Positions 63,850 through 64,000 of a DNA stretch of 64,000 nucleotides are shown in pieces; the stretch's first letter is position 1, and every line of letters begins with the position of its first letter. The stretch lies in the NCBI RefSeq assembly GCF_001438695.1, contig NZ_JQBH01000007.1:25616-89615 (forward strand), in the 5' to 3' direction. The notes beneath the pieces were generated by a model that saw only the letters and a program-made list of their open reading frames with translations, did not search any database and had not been told where the DNA came from. The translations under genes and the position numbers were made by a program. This stretch comes from Fructobacillus fructosus KCTC 3544. GTDB taxonomy: Bacteria; Bacillota; Bacilli; Lactobacillales; Lactobacillaceae.

Positions 63850-64000
63850 TGTGGATAACTCATTAAATTTCGTCTGAGTTTTTCACGGACTTTTCCACAG
63901 GCTAAAGCCTCTGTTTCCGGGCTTTGTTCCCTAATCCCCGGAACCCACAGCCCTTATTACTATTACTAGTTATTAATTACCCTATTTATTTATTAAACGC
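63850..64000 (+). other. oriC: oriC downstream box cluster and DNA-unwinding region
   Basis: DnaA box TGTGGATAA (63850-63858), a variant TTTTCCACA (63891-63899), a GC-richer segment, and then TTATTACTATTACTAGTTAT followed by AT-rich sequence to the window end. The spacing of boxes, GC-rich step and repeated TNA triplets resembles the Bacillus unwinding region with DnaA-trios. No gene is present in these 150 bases. Confidence 0.8.

Overview
The window is a gene-dense, roughly 45% GC stretch of low-GC Gram-positive chromosome that ends at a replication origin: rpmH, rnpA and yidC lie just left of an array of DnaA boxes, dnaA follows, and a second DnaA-box/AT-rich unwinding region closes the window. 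Gene content (F0F1 ATPase in the order atpBEFHAGDC, heterofermenter-style single pgk and gpmA, PepO, DUF4811 next to a DHA2 exporter, BceRSAB, T-boxes, a lysine riboswitch, tRNA genes without encoded CCA) points to Lactobacillales, most likely the Leuconostoc/Fructobacillus branch. The genus is an inference from gene style and base composition, not from a search. No insertion sequence, prophage, rRNA operon or CRISPR array was seen.

Layout. 0-9.4 kb: rlmB (cut by the window edge), mrnC, a small membrane protein, then rpoC and rpoB behind a structured, attenuator-like leader. 9.4-9.8 kb: a compact locus that looks like a type I toxin-antitoxin pair (38-aa hydrophobic toxin, ~65-nt antisense-type RNA, shared direct repeats). 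9.9-15.3 kb: TauE-like permease and a complete Bce-type antimicrobial peptide resistance module with its operator. 15.3-21.5 kb: lysine permease under a lysine riboswitch, trpS, a ketopantoate reductase, a SolA-like amine oxidase under its own T-box, and tRNA-Glu. 21.5-29.1 kb: LysM/APF-like surface protein and the ATP synthase operon. 29.4-38.8 kb: uracil permease, gpmA, cold-shock protein, DHA2 exporter plus DUF4811, CoaA-like kinase, HelD, pgk. 38.8-40.5 kb: HTH membrane regulator, a candidate ADP-ribosyltransferase-fold/small acidic protein pair, tRNA-Gln and tRNA-Tyr. 40.6-48.7 kb: PepO, second DHA2 exporter, alpha-carbonic anhydrase, hemolysin-III-like protein, HesB-like protein, DegV, and two FluC fluoride channel subunits behind an Rrf2 regulator that is divergent from a nitroreductase. 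48.7-51.7 kb: a tryptophan-type ABC importer (TrpXYZ) preceded by a leader peptide with tandem Trp codons and alternative RNA hairpins. 51.7-58.7 kb: HTH protein, ABC-2 exporter, a structured RNA-like region, tyrS under a tyrosine T-box, a large FAD/NAD(P) protein, an esterase, and a perfect parS site. 58.8-64 kb: small membrane protein, MscL-like channel, CorA-like transporter with an altered GMN motif, yidC-rnpA-rpmH, oriC and dnaA.

Themes. RNA-based control is unusually dense: an rpoB leader, a lysine riboswitch, two T-boxes, a Trp leader-peptide attenuator and a candidate antisense antitoxin. Amino-acid supply (Lys, Trp, Tyr) is the main target, which fits a fastidious lactic acid bacterium. 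The most notable items are the Trp leader-peptide attenuator, the candidate type I toxin-antitoxin locus, the loss of all four Zn2 cysteines in RpoC, the T-box on the amine oxidase, and the structured region downstream of tyrS.
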